DNA of 64,000 nucleotides from an uncultured Akkermansia sp. (GTDB taxonomy: Bacteria; Verrucomicrobiota; Verrucomicrobiia; Verrucomicrobiales; Akkermansiaceae). The first letter of the stretch is position 1. Every line of letters begins with the position of its first letter. The translations under genes were made by a program, and so were the position numbers. The DNA lies in the NCBI GenBank assembly GCA_949296365.1, contig CASFPZ010000007.1, positions 1 through 64,000 of the forward strand. The letters are read 5' to 3'. Of this stretch, positions 1 through 7,796 are shown one piece after another. The notes under the pieces are model-generated. The model had not been told where the DNA came from and ran no database searches. It saw only the letters and a list, made by a program, of their open reading frames with translations.

Positions 1-2
1 CG

Positions 3-326
3 GCAGAACAAGGGTATGCAAGGGCCCAGCTTCTTTTGGGATGGTGTTATGAGAATGGTACTGGTGTGATGAAGGATGAGAGGAAAGCTGTGGAGTGGTT
101 TGAGAAGTCGGCGGTGCAAGGGCATGCAATGGCCCAGTTTAAATTGGGAGTGTGTTATGAGGATGGTATTGGTGTGATGAAGGATGAGAGAAAAGCTGTG
201 GAGTGGTATGAGAAGTCGGCAGAGCAAGGGTATGCAAGGGCCCAGTTTTTTTTGGGATGGTGTTATGAGAATGGTATTGGTGTGATGAAGGATGAGAGGA
301 AGGCTGTGGAGTGGTATGAGAAGTCG
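3..326 (+). repeat. 108-bp tandem repeat encoding Sel1 units
   Basis: Three consecutive 108-bp units differ at only a few positions, such as gcagaacaaggg versus gcggtgcaaggg. The DNA-level identity exceeds what protein conservation needs, so copy number may vary between strains. A partial fourth unit runs to the stop codon. Confidence 0.9.
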
Positions 327-374
327 GCGGTGCAAGGGTTTGCTGAGGCACAGAAACGCTTAAACAATTTGTAG
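3..374 (+). CDS. Sel1-repeat protein, C-terminal part (5' end outside window)
   Basis: The reading frame is open from the left edge, so the gene starts outside the window. It shows three complete 36-residue Sel1-like (TPR-like) repeats followed by a short last half repeat. Each carries the family pattern AxxQ...LG..Y..G.GV..D..KAVEW..KSA. The repeats are also nearly identical as DNA, with a period of 108 bp (3-110, 111-218, 219-326), which suggests recent tandem duplication. Sel1 repeats form helical solenoids used for protein-protein contacts, often in secreted or periplasmic proteins. The N-terminus is not visible, so export cannot be judged. An internal TTG at 36 can be read as a start but lies inside a repeat and is not credible as the real one. 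The specific role is unknown. Confidence 0.85.
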   Translation, partial: AEQGYARAQLLLGWCYENGTGVMKDERKAVEWFEKSAVQGHAMAQFKLGVCYEDGIGVMKDERKAVEWYEKSAEQGYARAQFFLGWCYENGIGVMKDERKAVEWYEKSAVQGFAEAQKRLNNL

Positions 375-379
375 ACTTT

Positions 380-598
380 CATTGGTATCCGATAAAAACG
401 AATAAGGCAAAATTGAGGCGTTCGCAATGCCCATCAAACGGACCTTACGGATAGTCTCGTGAAAAAGTAAGCCCCCCTATCAAAAATGGGGGCTTCAGGC
501 GATCCAATCTCGGCTTCTTTAAGTAGTTTTAACCAAATCTTTTCTTGCTCCTTGAAAACGTGAAACGGTTCTCGTCGTGCATGAGCCTTAAGCCAGAA
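380..598 (-). repeat. Dispersed repeat copy A (decayed, truncated mobile element end)
   Basis: About 215 bp match, in reverse orientation, the right half of the TIR-bearing element at 27496-27890. Shared landmarks are the aataaggcaaaattgaggcg stretch, the cgcaatgccca stretch, and aaaacgtgaaacggttctcg. The outer end (380-399) is a degenerate version of the 20-bp terminal repeat of that element. Similarity stops near 598, so the other end is lost. It explains most of the roughly 340-bp gap between the Sel1 gene and the next start codon; I see nothing else convincing in the gap apart from a possible promoter. Confidence 0.75.
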
Positions 599-674
599 CT
601 ATCCTAGGTTTTCCCTTGGTTCGTTTGCCATTCTTTTTGACAATTCCCTGTGTGAGAAATTTTCAAAAATATGA

Positions 675-703
675 TTGACATGGATTGTATACAGTTCTAG
701 AGA
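675..703 (+). promoter_or_regulatory. Possible sigma-70-type promoter for the small secreted gene
   Basis: TTGACA at 675-680 matches the -35 consensus, and TAGAGA or GAGAAT about 17 bp later could serve as a weak -10. The putative start codon follows at 714. This rests on consensus only. Confidence 0.35.
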
Positions 704-713
704 ATACACTAAT

Positions 714-920
714 ATGAAGGTTTTCCTTGCCCTTTTCATTGTTGCGGTAACCGTAGTCCAAGTTGTTACAGACAACCTTGTTAGCCAGGCTCAATTCCTC
801 AAGATTATGTTCGGAGGAATCCGTAATAATGGATGGGATACTGAATCTGTTGAAAACAACAGAGCTACATTAAGTTGTAAAAAAGATTTTGTTACCATTC
901 AAGCAGTAAGTGTTCTCTAG
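714..920 (+). CDS. Small secreted protein, unknown function
   Basis: A 68-residue protein if started at the ATG at 714. I prefer this start because it places a hydrophobic export signal (MKVFLALFIVAVTVVQVV) at the N-terminus. A TTG at 675 would only add charged residues. After the signal about 45 polar residues remain, with a single cysteine in the LSCKKD segment. I recognise no family. The gene is visibly more AT-rich than the rest of the window and lies between two decayed copies of the same dispersed repeat, so it may have been acquired. A second, slightly larger secreted protein follows 30 bp later in the same direction, suggesting a two-gene unit. Whether this is a true gene is not certain given its size. 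Confidence 0.5.
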   Translation: MKVFLALFIVAVTVVQVVTDNLVSQAQFLKIMFGGIRNNGWDTESVENNRATLSCKKDFVTIQAVSVL

Positions 921-950
921 GTATCACATTTTCAAGATATATACACCAAT

Positions 951-1313
951 ATGTTTAGACGATTGATATTGCCATGTTTAGTGGTACTTGTTTTCTGTTC
1001 GCAGAATCAAGCGTTCGGTAGTCAAACTAAGACATGTGACTACAAATTAGAAAAGTATAAAATAGCTATAAAACAAGTTAATAGTAAGGGTAAAACTAAT
1101 CGATATCATGCAATTGTTTCATTTATAATACAATACCAGCATGTCGATGATGATGAAATTGTCGTAACTTCAATACCATATTCTAAGGAATATCCGATAG
1201 CAGCATCTTCAGAGCGAGAGGCTAAAGATTGGCTTAACAGTCTTATTGATACATTTGCAAGAGAAGAACTTGAAAAACAATGCAAGGAGAAAGGCTGTAA
1301 AACTTCTAAGTAA
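951..1313 (+). CDS. Secreted protein of unknown function (120 aa)
   Basis: The N-terminus MFRRLILPCLVVLVFCSQ is a typical Sec signal. Cleavage could occur after the AFG stretch near residue 23, or a lipobox-like LVFC could be used. The mature part is lysine-rich, with three cysteines (one in KTCDYKLEKYK, two in the KQCKEKGCK tail) that could form a disulfide. No known domain is recognised. It sits 30 bp after another small secreted protein, in a noticeably AT-rich pocket bounded by repeat copies A and C. Codon usage unlike the surrounding housekeeping genes suggests horizontal origin. A small secreted effector or an immunity-type protein are possible roles, but the sequence does not show either. 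Confidence 0.6.
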   Translation: MFRRLILPCLVVLVFCSQNQAFGSQTKTCDYKLEKYKIAIKQVNSKGKTNRYHAIVSFIIQYQHVDDDEIVVTSIPYSKEYPIAASSEREAKDWLNSLIDTFAREELEKQCKEKGCKTSK

Positions 1314-1350
1314 GTAATTGTTAACGGCTTATAAGAACATGAAAAAGATC

Positions 1351-1416
1351 ATGAGTGTTCGGAAAAAACGGATAAGGCAAGATTGAGGTGTTTACAATGC
1401 CCAAAAACGGCCCCCC
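1351..1416 (-). repeat. Dispersed repeat copy C (short relic)
   Basis: About 66 bp resemble the outer end of repeat copy A and of the element at 27496-27890: the same order of agtgttcgg, ggataaggcaa, gattgaggtg and caatgccca. The rest of the element is missing. It lies just downstream of the maf gene (minus strand) and of the small secreted gene (plus strand). Confidence 0.6.
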
Positions 1417-1428
1417 TAAACTGTCGAC

Positions 1429-2010
1429 TTAACGGCAGGGATATCCCCAGGTTTTCAATTGCGAGGCAACTGTAGATACGGGGAATCCGATGACATTGTC
1501 GAGGTCTCCCTCGATCGACTCGATGATCATGTTACCATGTTCTTGGATAGCGTAGGAGCCTGCTTTGTCCAATACATTGACCAAATGGAGGTAACGCAGA
1601 ATAGTTTCGTTGGTAAGTTCCTTAAATCGGACTTTTGTCACTGCGTGTAAATTGCAATTGCCCAATGGGGAGCACAGGGCTACGCCCGTACACACTTCGT
1701 GGACATGCCCAGACAAGGCACGGAGCATAGATTGGGCTTCTTCGAGGTCATGTGGTTTACCCAGTGGTTGACCACCTAGAAACACGAGAGTATCTGCCCC
1801 AATGACAGTTGAATCACGAAACTCATTAGCAACAGCATTGGCCTTGCTTGCTGCATTGACTAGGCATAACTGTATGGGGTCGAGGGAAGCATCCTGACTT
1901 TCGAGAGTTGGCCGGATGACAATTTCGAACGGGATTCCCAGTCGAGATAATAGTTGTTGGCGCCGCGGTGACTGCGAGGCTAAAATGAGGCGGGGAAGCC
2001 GAGTTGTCAT
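1429..2010 (-). CDS. maf: Maf-family nucleotide pyrophosphatase
   Basis: Predicted cytoplasmic nucleoside triphosphate pyrophosphatase of the Maf/YhdE family, which removes non-canonical or modified nucleotides and is linked to septum control. The ATG at 2010 gives 193 residues, the usual family size. The open frame extends further upstream, but only into the 3' part of ilvA. Family motifs are clear: LILASQSPRRQQLL at the N-terminus, VIGADTLV in the middle with the catalytic aspartate, LDKAGSYAIQEHG, and the C-terminal GDLDNVIGFPV. It starts 7 bases after the ilvA stop codon on the same strand, so the two genes are very likely co-transcribed. Substrate preference (dTTP/UTP type versus m7GTP type) cannot be settled here, although the QEHG segment resembles the dTTP/UTP type. 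Confidence 0.93.
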   Translation of the reverse strand: MTTRLPRLILASQSPRRQQLLSRLGIPFEIVIRPTLESQDASLDPIQLCLVNAASKANAVANEFRDSTVIGADTLVFLGGQPLGKPHDLEEAQSMLRALSGHVHEVCTGVALCSPLGNCNLHAVTKVRFKELTNETILRYLHLVNVLDKAGSYAIQEHGNMIIESIEGDLDNVIGFPVSTVASQLKTWGYPCR

Positions 2011-2017
2011 GCTAAGT

Positions 2018-3589
2018 TTAGTCGTTAATGCCTTTGAAGTGGATAGGGGTTTCATCTCCCATAATGCGTTTCCTGGCGGAGTCTGACACGTCGTGTACGG
2101 CACGGATGACATTGCGTGGCATCTTCGTCATCCGATCCATACATTCTTGCCGCATTTCCGGGGAATCGAATTCGAGCCCGACGAGGGCACGGCCAACTCG
2201 TTCGCCTGAGTACGCGTAGTTAAAATAGCACATGGAGGCGATATCGGCGATGCGCTCCATGAAGGCCATTAAAGCGCCGCTGCGTTCGGGGAATTCAATT
2301 TTGACGAAAAGGGGATTGTCAAAGAGTTCTGTTTGATAGTGAATGATGCGGAAATTGACGTCGTCATCAGCGCTGATGTCTTCAAACCCAATGTCTTTAG
2401 CTTGCAAGCGTTGGCGAATGATGTCCATGTCTTCATCAGAAACAGAAACGCCGAAAACGGGGTATTGAATGTCTCCGGCTGTTTTCCCATATTGCATATC
2501 GATCAAGGTTGTTGTTTCCGGCATATTGCGGAGGTATTTCAACAATTGGCCTTTTTTGGAAGCCATAGGGATGCGGAGGTAGTGGGTTTCGTAGTTACCG
2601 ATGCCGGCTTGGCGTGCAATTTGTGCCAGGTGCGTGAAATCCATGTTGGCTCCTGAAATGATGACGAGGCTTTTTTCATTTTTCCCCACCTTTCCTTCGT
2701 CCCATTGTTTGAGGAATCCGGCCAGCCCCATGGCGCCCGATGGTTCGGGGACGACTCGGTTGGCTTCCCACATGGCGCGGATGGCGTGGCAGACTTCGTT
2801 GTTGGTGACGGTTACAAATTCATCAATAAGTTCCCTGCAAATTTCAAAGGTGTCTTTGCCGGGCTTGCGTACCGACGTTCCGTCGCAGAAAACATCGACG
2901 TAGGAGAGGGTGAGTCGTTCTCCATGTTCGATGGATGTTTTCATCGAGGCTTGGTCGATGCCCTCAACGCCGATGATTTTGATATCGGGCCAAAATCGCT
3001 TGAGCCAGCAGGCCACTGCAGAGGCTAATCCACCTCCGCCAATTTGCACATACGCCCGGTCAAAGGGGCCACAGCCACTCATGACGACTTCGTCGGCAAG
3101 CGTTCCCTGGCCGGCCATGGTCTTCATGTCGTCATAGGGGTGAATGAATACGCAGCCTTTTTGGGCTGCGTATTCCAAGGCGGCGCCGGCTGTCTCATCA
3201 TAGCTGTCGCCGTGAAGGACGATCTCCACGTGTTCTCCCCCATGGCGGAGAACTTCGTTCTGTTTGACCTCTGGGGTGGACCGAGGCATGTAAATGCGGG
3301 CGTTGCAATTAAGTACTCGTGCTGCCAAAGCTACGCCTTGGGCATGGTTGCCAGCAGAGGCTGCGACGACGCCGCGTCCCCTCTGTTCTGGGGTGAGGCA
3401 TGTCATGCAGTTGTAGGCACCGCGCCACTTATAAGCTTTAATGGGGCCTAAGTCTTCTCGCTTGACATAAACTGGTACGTCAATCCCCCGCAAGTTGAGC
3501 TTTTGTAGGGGGGTGGGCTGGCCTACCGCGTACACGCGTTGACGGGCCTGGAGGATTTCTTCGAAAAGACGTTCTGTGAGTTCGCTCAT
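2018..3589 (-). CDS. ilvA: Threonine ammonia-lyase, biosynthetic type
   Basis: Converts threonine to 2-oxobutyrate and ammonia, the committed step of isoleucine synthesis, using pyridoxal phosphate. The 523-residue length matches the long, allosteric biosynthetic form rather than the short catabolic one. The PLP lysine is about residue 54 in the segment KAYKWRGAYN. The AASAGNHAQG substrate loop is at 77-86 and the phosphate-binding GGGG loop at about 184-187. From about residue 340 the chain continues into two ACT-like regulatory regions (first around YLRIPMASKKGQLL, second around LFVKIEFPERSGALM), so feedback control by isoleucine is expected. It precedes maf in an apparent two-gene unit. 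leuCD and ilvD are also in this window but not adjacent. Confidence 0.95.
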   Translation of the reverse strand: MSELTERLFEEILQARQRVYAVGQPTPLQKLNLRGIDVPVYVKREDLGPIKAYKWRGAYNCMTCLTPEQRGRGVVAASAGNHAQGVALAARVLNCNARIYMPRSTPEVKQNEVLRHGGEHVEIVLHGDSYDETAGAALEYAAQKGCVFIHPYDDMKTMAGQGTLADEVVMSGCGPFDRAYVQIGGGGLASAVACWLKRFWPDIKIIGVEGIDQASMKTSIEHGERLTLSYVDVFCDGTSVRKPGKDTFEICRELIDEFVTVTNNEVCHAIRAMWEANRVVPEPSGAMGLAGFLKQWDEGKVGKNEKSLVIISGANMDFTHLAQIARQAGIGNYETHYLRIPMASKKGQLLKYLRNMPETTTLIDMQYGKTAGDIQYPVFGVSVSDEDMDIIRQRLQAKDIGFEDISADDDVNFRIIHYQTELFDNPLFVKIEFPERSGALMAFMERIADIASMCYFNYAYSGERVGRALVGLEFDSPEMRQECMDRMTKMPRNVIRAVHDVSDSARKRIMGDETPIHFKGIND

Positions 3590-3828
3590 AAGTGGATCAA
3601 TTAAAAAGCTGGGGAAACGTTACCTCAAAGGGGCTAAAACGTGAAACCGTTTTTGACGACAGCAAAAAAGAATTGCTGCCGTCGCGTGTTTGATCCCCCT
3701 TGAAGTGGTAATCAGAGCTACCTGGAATTCAATACTGGGTATCTTGGGGGGTATGATCGCTCCCTGGGGAGAAGCGATCTATTGATCTCCTCCACCTATG
3801 GAGGCACCTCGGGGGGCTTCAGAATTTT
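3590..3828. other. Intergenic region with an imperfect hairpin
   Basis: Between the GH18-like gene and ilvA (both minus). It holds an inverted repeat gacgacagca / tgctgccgtc at about 3655-3683. This could end the upstream transcript or sit in the ilvA leader, but no T-run follows it on either strand. No coding signal is visible. Confidence 0.3.
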
Positions 3829-4980
3829 TTAAGAGCGAGGCGCTTGTGCTTGAGAAGGTAATAATCTTAACCGTCTTGAAACATGATCCATGATCAAATG
3901 AGTGCCGCGTTGATCTTGTTGGTTTGGTGGAACCCAATCGCAATGAAATTCCCACCAAAAAACGCCACGAAACCCGCATTCCTGAACCCAATCGAGCTTG
4001 AGGTCAATCGAACGAGGCGTTTCGAGGGTGACAAATTCTCGTTTGTCTGGCGAGACCATGAAAGCTCCGTGTTCAGGATCATCCCAAATTCCGGTCCACC
4101 CTTGTTGGATGAGCCCTGGTAACTCGGTGTAGTTCCAGTAACGTCCGTGGTCTGCTAAAACTCGTCCCTCTGGGGTCAGCTCCTTGGGCTGAAGATCTTT
4201 GTAATAGAATCCATAGCTAGCTAGGCCGATGCAAAGTTTGTCTGGTGAAAAAGCTTGCCAATTGCCGATGAGGCGTTTCATGGCATTGAGAGGGGAGTTG
4301 TGAGTCGCCTTGCGCCCTTGCCAACAACCGCCGCCCATGTCGTAAAACATGATGTTGATCCAGTCGCAGTAGGCACTGAGCTCCTTGGCTTGCTCGGGCG
4401 AGTATTTGTGCCCTGGATGGAGCGCGGTCGTTACGTAAAATGGCTGATCGCTCTTAAGCTCGTTCAAAGCACAACGAATCTCTTTCATCATGGCGATATG
4501 AAGTGGTATGGTAATTGTGTGCTCCCAGTCCAATTCAATCCCATCATACTGAAACCGCTGAACCCAGGCTGCCATCAGTCGTGCAAATTTGTTGCGCCGT
4601 TGTGGATGAGAGGCTATGTCGATGAACTTCTCCCCGGGGAATGAACATAAAACCCGAGCTCCTGCGCGATGGGCATTGGCGATGTAGGTGTGGATCCGGT
4701 CGACGTGCTTGAGACCGGGTGGGGTTTCCTTGTCAAGGTATTGAGCGCGGATCTGTTCCCAGGACTTGTCGAAATCGTCAACTTCCCAACTGGGCGCTGC
4801 CGACAAATAAATAAAATTGAACTCCCGCAAATTGGCTTCATTAGTCCAAGCGGGCCCTCGAAAACGATTCGCTACTGAATAAGTTGCATAAACAAAATCA
4901 TCGTTGGGCGTGGTGGCAAACGATAAGAACCCGCTGGCTAACCAGACGGCTGTAACGGTAATAATGCGCATGAATCTCAT
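3829..4980 (-). CDS. Secreted glycoside hydrolase family 18-like protein
   Basis: A TIM-barrel hydrolase related to chitinases and endo-N-acetylglucosaminidases. With the start at 4980 it has 383 residues and begins with a signal peptide (MRFMRIITVTAVWLASG); the longer open frame upstream overlaps the divergent ndk promoter region and is not needed. The GH18 active-site segment reads DGIELDWE at residues 146-153. The proton-donor glutamate (153) and the preceding aspartate (151) are present, but the middle acidic position is Glu (149) where the family usually has Asp or Asn. Downstream, CDWINIMFYDMGGG and GLASYGFYY match later barrel strands that line the substrate site. It probably acts in the periplasm or outside the cell on GlcNAc-containing glycans. 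The substrate is not determined. It stands alone, divergent from ndk. Confidence 0.85.
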   Translation of the reverse strand: MRFMRIITVTAVWLASGFLSFATTPNDDFVYATYSVANRFRGPAWTNEANLREFNFIYLSAAPSWEVDDFDKSWEQIRAQYLDKETPPGLKHVDRIHTYIANAHRAGARVLCSFPGEKFIDIASHPQRRNKFARLMAAWVQRFQYDGIELDWEHTITIPLHIAMMKEIRCALNELKSDQPFYVTTALHPGHKYSPEQAKELSAYCDWINIMFYDMGGGCWQGRKATHNSPLNAMKRLIGNWQAFSPDKLCIGLASYGFYYKDLQPKELTPEGRVLADHGRYWNYTELPGLIQQGWTGIWDDPEHGAFMVSPDKREFVTLETPRSIDLKLDWVQECGFRGVFWWEFHCDWVPPNQQDQRGTHLIMDHVSRRLRLLPSQAQAPRS

Positions 4981-5164
4981 TGCGTTAAATACGTGGGTAA
5001 TACTATTCTTCTTACAAGATGAAACTTGGCGAAATCTCACAAAGGCCCCTTGCGTTGCAGTGTGTGACACCATGTGAAGAATGTGTCCATAAATGGATAT
5101 TGGCTTGACGCGATTTGTGGAAGGGTGTACTTCCCCGCATCCCATAGAGTTTACTAAAAGACAC

Positions 5165-5623
5165 ATGACGCCTTACGATAAAAACGAAACGACACTGATT
5201 TTATTCAAACCTGATTGCATACGCAAAAATCTTACAGCGACGGTATTGAAGAGATTTCAAGATGAGGGGTTTCGGATTCGAGGAATGAAAATGATTCAAT
5301 TGGAAGAAAACCTTCTTCGTACGCACTATGAACATATCCTCGACCTTGTGATCGATGGCGAACCTTTGTTCCCTAAGCTGTTGGCATTTATGACGAGTTC
5401 GCCCGTGATTGCTCTAGCGTTGAGCGGCCCTGGAGTTATTTTGCGCGTTCGTGAATTGCTGGGACCAACTAATTCCCAGAAAGCCCCTCGCGGCACGATT
5501 CGTGGCGATTTTGGGACGGACAGCATGATGAATATGTGCCACGCTTCTGACAGCCAGGAATCTGCAAAAGCAGAGTTAGCTCGTTTCTTTAACGAAGACG
5601 AGTTGTTTGAAACCTGCCTTTGA
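5165..5623 (+). CDS. ndk: Nucleoside-diphosphate kinase
   Basis: Transfers the gamma-phosphate of ATP to nucleoside diphosphates through a phosphohistidine. The ATG at 5165 gives 152 residues, close to the usual 140-155; an upstream ATG at 5093 would add a tail with no counterpart in the family. The N-terminal TLILFKPDCIRKN aligns with the canonical KPD segment. The NMCHASDS motif at 123-130 carries the active histidine (126). The nucleotide-binding segment near GPTNSQKAPRGTIRGDFG is intact, with the family's usual R-G-D-F order. It is monocistronic: divergent from the GH18-like gene and followed by a strong terminator. Confidence 0.96.
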   Translation: MTPYDKNETTLILFKPDCIRKNLTATVLKRFQDEGFRIRGMKMIQLEENLLRTHYEHILDLVIDGEPLFPKLLAFMTSSPVIALALSGPGVILRVRELLGPTNSQKAPRGTIRGDFGTDSMMNMCHASDSQESAKAELARFFNEDELFETCL

Positions 5624-5644
5624 TAAGAATTATTTTGACGTTGG

Positions 5645-5690
5645 ATCCACTTCCTCCCGGTTGGTTAGACCGAGAAGAAGTGGATTTTCA
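5645..5690 (+). terminator. Rho-independent terminator after ndk
   Basis: atccacttc (5645-5653) pairs with gaagtggat (5677-5685). The inner part extends with ctc/gag and ggt/acc pairs, and a short TTT run follows. It lies about 20 bases after the ndk stop. Confidence 0.75.
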
Positions 5691-5725
5691 TCGACGCCGA
5701 CTATCGAACGGTGTACACTGGCGGC

Positions 5726-6700
5726 ATGGAATACCTGCAGGGAATTGCCTCTAGTACGATGGATACGATTGGCCGCACTCCGCTTGTTCGGTTGAATCGT
5801 GTGACTGAAGGACTTCATGCCGAAATCTTGCTCAAATGCGAATTCCGCAACCCCTTATTTAGTATTAAAGATAGGGTCGCCCTATCGATGGTGAGAGATG
5901 CTGAAGCGCGTGGTGTATTGCCTCCTGGTGGATTAATGATCGAGCCTACGTCGGGCAATACGGGTATTGGTTTGGCTTTTGTTGCCCGCCAACTTGGTTA
6001 TCGTTGCTTGCTTGTGATGCCTGAAACGATGTCTGTCGAGCGCCGTGCGCTTCTGGCGATGCTTGGCGCAGAAATTGTCCTGACTCCTGCCTCATTGGGT
6101 ATGCAGGGCTCGATCGATCAGGCTGAACGCTTGAAACAGCGTTTCGGCGATGAAGCGTTCATCCCTGGCCAATTTACAAACCCTGCTAATCCTCTGGCTC
6201 ATTATCTTGGTACAGGCCGCGAAATTGTGGAACAAACTGACGCTCAGGTCGATGTCTTTGTCGCTGGTATTGGTACTGGTGGCACGATTACTGGTATTGG
6301 CCGTCGTCTGAAGGAATCGATCCCGGGTGTCAGGATTGTGGGGGTTGAACCTGCTGAAAGCGCGGTATTGTCTGGCGGAAAACCTGGCCCGCATCTGATC
6401 CAGGGGATTGGCGCCGGATTTATTCCTAAGATTCTAGATGGTTCTTTGCTGGACGATGTTTTACCTGTTCCTGGCCAAGAGGCTGTGGATATGGCGCGGC
6501 GCATCAATGCGGTCGAGGGAATCCCGGTCGGAATCTCTACGGGGGGAAACGTCTATGCGGCTATGCAGTTGGCTCGGCTTCCCGAAATGCGCGGTAAGCG
6601 GATTGTGACGGTTGCTTCTTCTGCTGTCGAACGCTATATGAGTACGATCCTCGTCCAAGATGTTCGTGAACGCGTCGCTCAGCTTCCTGTATCATTCTGA
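5726..6700 (+). CDS. cysK: Cysteine synthase (O-acetylserine sulfhydrylase)
   Basis: PLP enzyme that makes cysteine from O-acetylserine and sulfide in the cytoplasm. The ATG at 5726 gives 324 residues; a GTG five codons upstream is possible but adds nothing conserved. The PLP lysine is at about residue 48 (NPLFSIKDRVA), the substrate loop PTSGNTG at 74-80, and the phosphate loop GIGTGGTITG around 180. The CysK-typical order of these motifs is complete. The ATRs of CysK and CysM are hard to tell apart by eye; the length and the NPLFSIKDR segment fit CysK. It is separated from ndk by a terminator and converges with the PfkB kinase gene. Confidence 0.92.
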   Translation: MEYLQGIASSTMDTIGRTPLVRLNRVTEGLHAEILLKCEFRNPLFSIKDRVALSMVRDAEARGVLPPGGLMIEPTSGNTGIGLAFVARQLGYRCLLVMPETMSVERRALLAMLGAEIVLTPASLGMQGSIDQAERLKQRFGDEAFIPGQFTNPANPLAHYLGTGREIVEQTDAQVDVFVAGIGTGGTITGIGRRLKESIPGVRIVGVEPAESAVLSGGKPGPHLIQGIGAGFIPKILDGSLLDDVLPVPGQEAVDMARRINAVEGIPVGISTGGNVYAAMQLARLPEMRGKRIVTVASSAVERYMSTILVQDVRERVAQLPVSF

Positions 6701-6767
6701 TTCTTACGAACCTCGCTCTCCTAACCACTCGGGTGGCCCCTTGTTGTGATCCTGGCCGAAACAAAGG

Positions 6768-7706
6768 CTAATCCCAATGGGTCATGGCGTAGAAAGCTGC
6801 CAATCGTTTCTCGAAGATGGCCGGAGTTACATGAAATAAGGAATCTGCCGAAAACGATTCGCAGGTGAACGAGGCGGCGATCGAGGCTCGAACGACTCCT
6901 CGTTTCATATCGTCGAATGAAGGGGTTAAATTGGGCTCCCGATTGGCCAAGTAACCGGCTAAGGCTCCCAGGAAAGTGTCGCCGGCTCCTGTGGGATCGA
7001 CGAGTTGTTCTAGTGGCCATGCGGAACACCGGAATATTTGCAACTCTTTATGGAGTTCGTCGCGTCCTACTAAGATTGCGCCGTTGCATCCCTGTTTGAT
7101 GATGGCAAAGCGAGGGCCCCGATCTAACATCCGACGCCCTGCTTCGATAAGACTGTGGGCTTTCGTGTACCGCATGGCTTCATCTTCGTTCATGAGGACA
7201 ATGTGCGAGCGTTCCATGACGGCGTCTAGCCACTGTGGTTGCCTGTCTATCCATTTGTCCATGGAATCGGTTAATACGAGCTGGGGATGATGACATTGCT
7301 CCAAAAATTGGAGCTGGCGGGCTGGTACCATGCAGCTGGCAACGACGATGGGATGCGTGCGCAATGGTTGGGGAACTTGAATCTCCCAATTGAGCATGAC
7401 CGAATCTCGTGCCGATACTGTGCGCCGCTGGTTCATGTTTTCAAAATATTCTCCGGTCCAGGCAAATGACGGCCCATTGTAACGATCTACGTAATCGAGA
7501 TTGATCTGTTGCTTTTTGAGGGTCTCAAGCCACTCCAGGGGAAAATCTTGACCAATAATGCTCAAAATATCAACCGAATTGGCAAAAAGCCTGGCTGCAG
7601 CTGCGGCAAAACAGGCTGAACCACCCAAAATGGACTCGGCTCGGGCTGTCGGAGTGATGATGGTATCGATCCCTATGGTTCCAGATAAAAGAATGGGCGC
7701 GGACAT
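6768..7706 (-). CDS. PfkB-family carbohydrate/nucleoside kinase
   Basis: Ribokinase-fold kinase of 312 residues from the ATG at 7706; a TTG four codons upstream is the alternative. The C-terminal signature DPTGAGDTF (residues 237-245, catalytic Asp243) is intact. The N-terminal glycine pair ILGGSACFAAAAARL matches the substrate-binding segment. The substrate is not certain. The short lid and sequence resemble the PfkB proteins annotated as ribokinase- or adenosine-kinase-like in Verrucomicrobia and Planctomycetes. It lies about 90 bases downstream of an iron-containing alcohol dehydrogenase on the same strand and may be co-transcribed with it, but no pathway links the two. Confidence 0.85.
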   Translation of the reverse strand: MSAPILLSGTIGIDTIITPTARAESILGGSACFAAAAARLFANSVDILSIIGQDFPLEWLETLKKQQINLDYVDRYNGPSFAWTGEYFENMNQRRTVSARDSVMLNWEIQVPQPLRTHPIVVASCMVPARQLQFLEQCHHPQLVLTDSMDKWIDRQPQWLDAVMERSHIVLMNEDEAMRYTKAHSLIEAGRRMLDRGPRFAIIKQGCNGAILVGRDELHKELQIFRCSAWPLEQLVDPTGAGDTFLGALAGYLANREPNLTPSFDDMKRGVVRASIAASFTCESFSADSLFHVTPAIFEKRLAAFYAMTHWD

Positions 7707-7796
7707 GGAAAGTAACAAGGCTCTAAATGCATCAACATAAAACGGAGGACTTTCCCAAAAATCCCCCGTGGTTGAAGTAAAATAATTCCCTACTTC

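Noticed and set aside
3630-3652. aaaacgtgaaaccgttttt resembling part of repeat copy A
   Set aside because: Only about a dozen bases match and the surrounding sequence does not, so it is not counted as a fourth copy.
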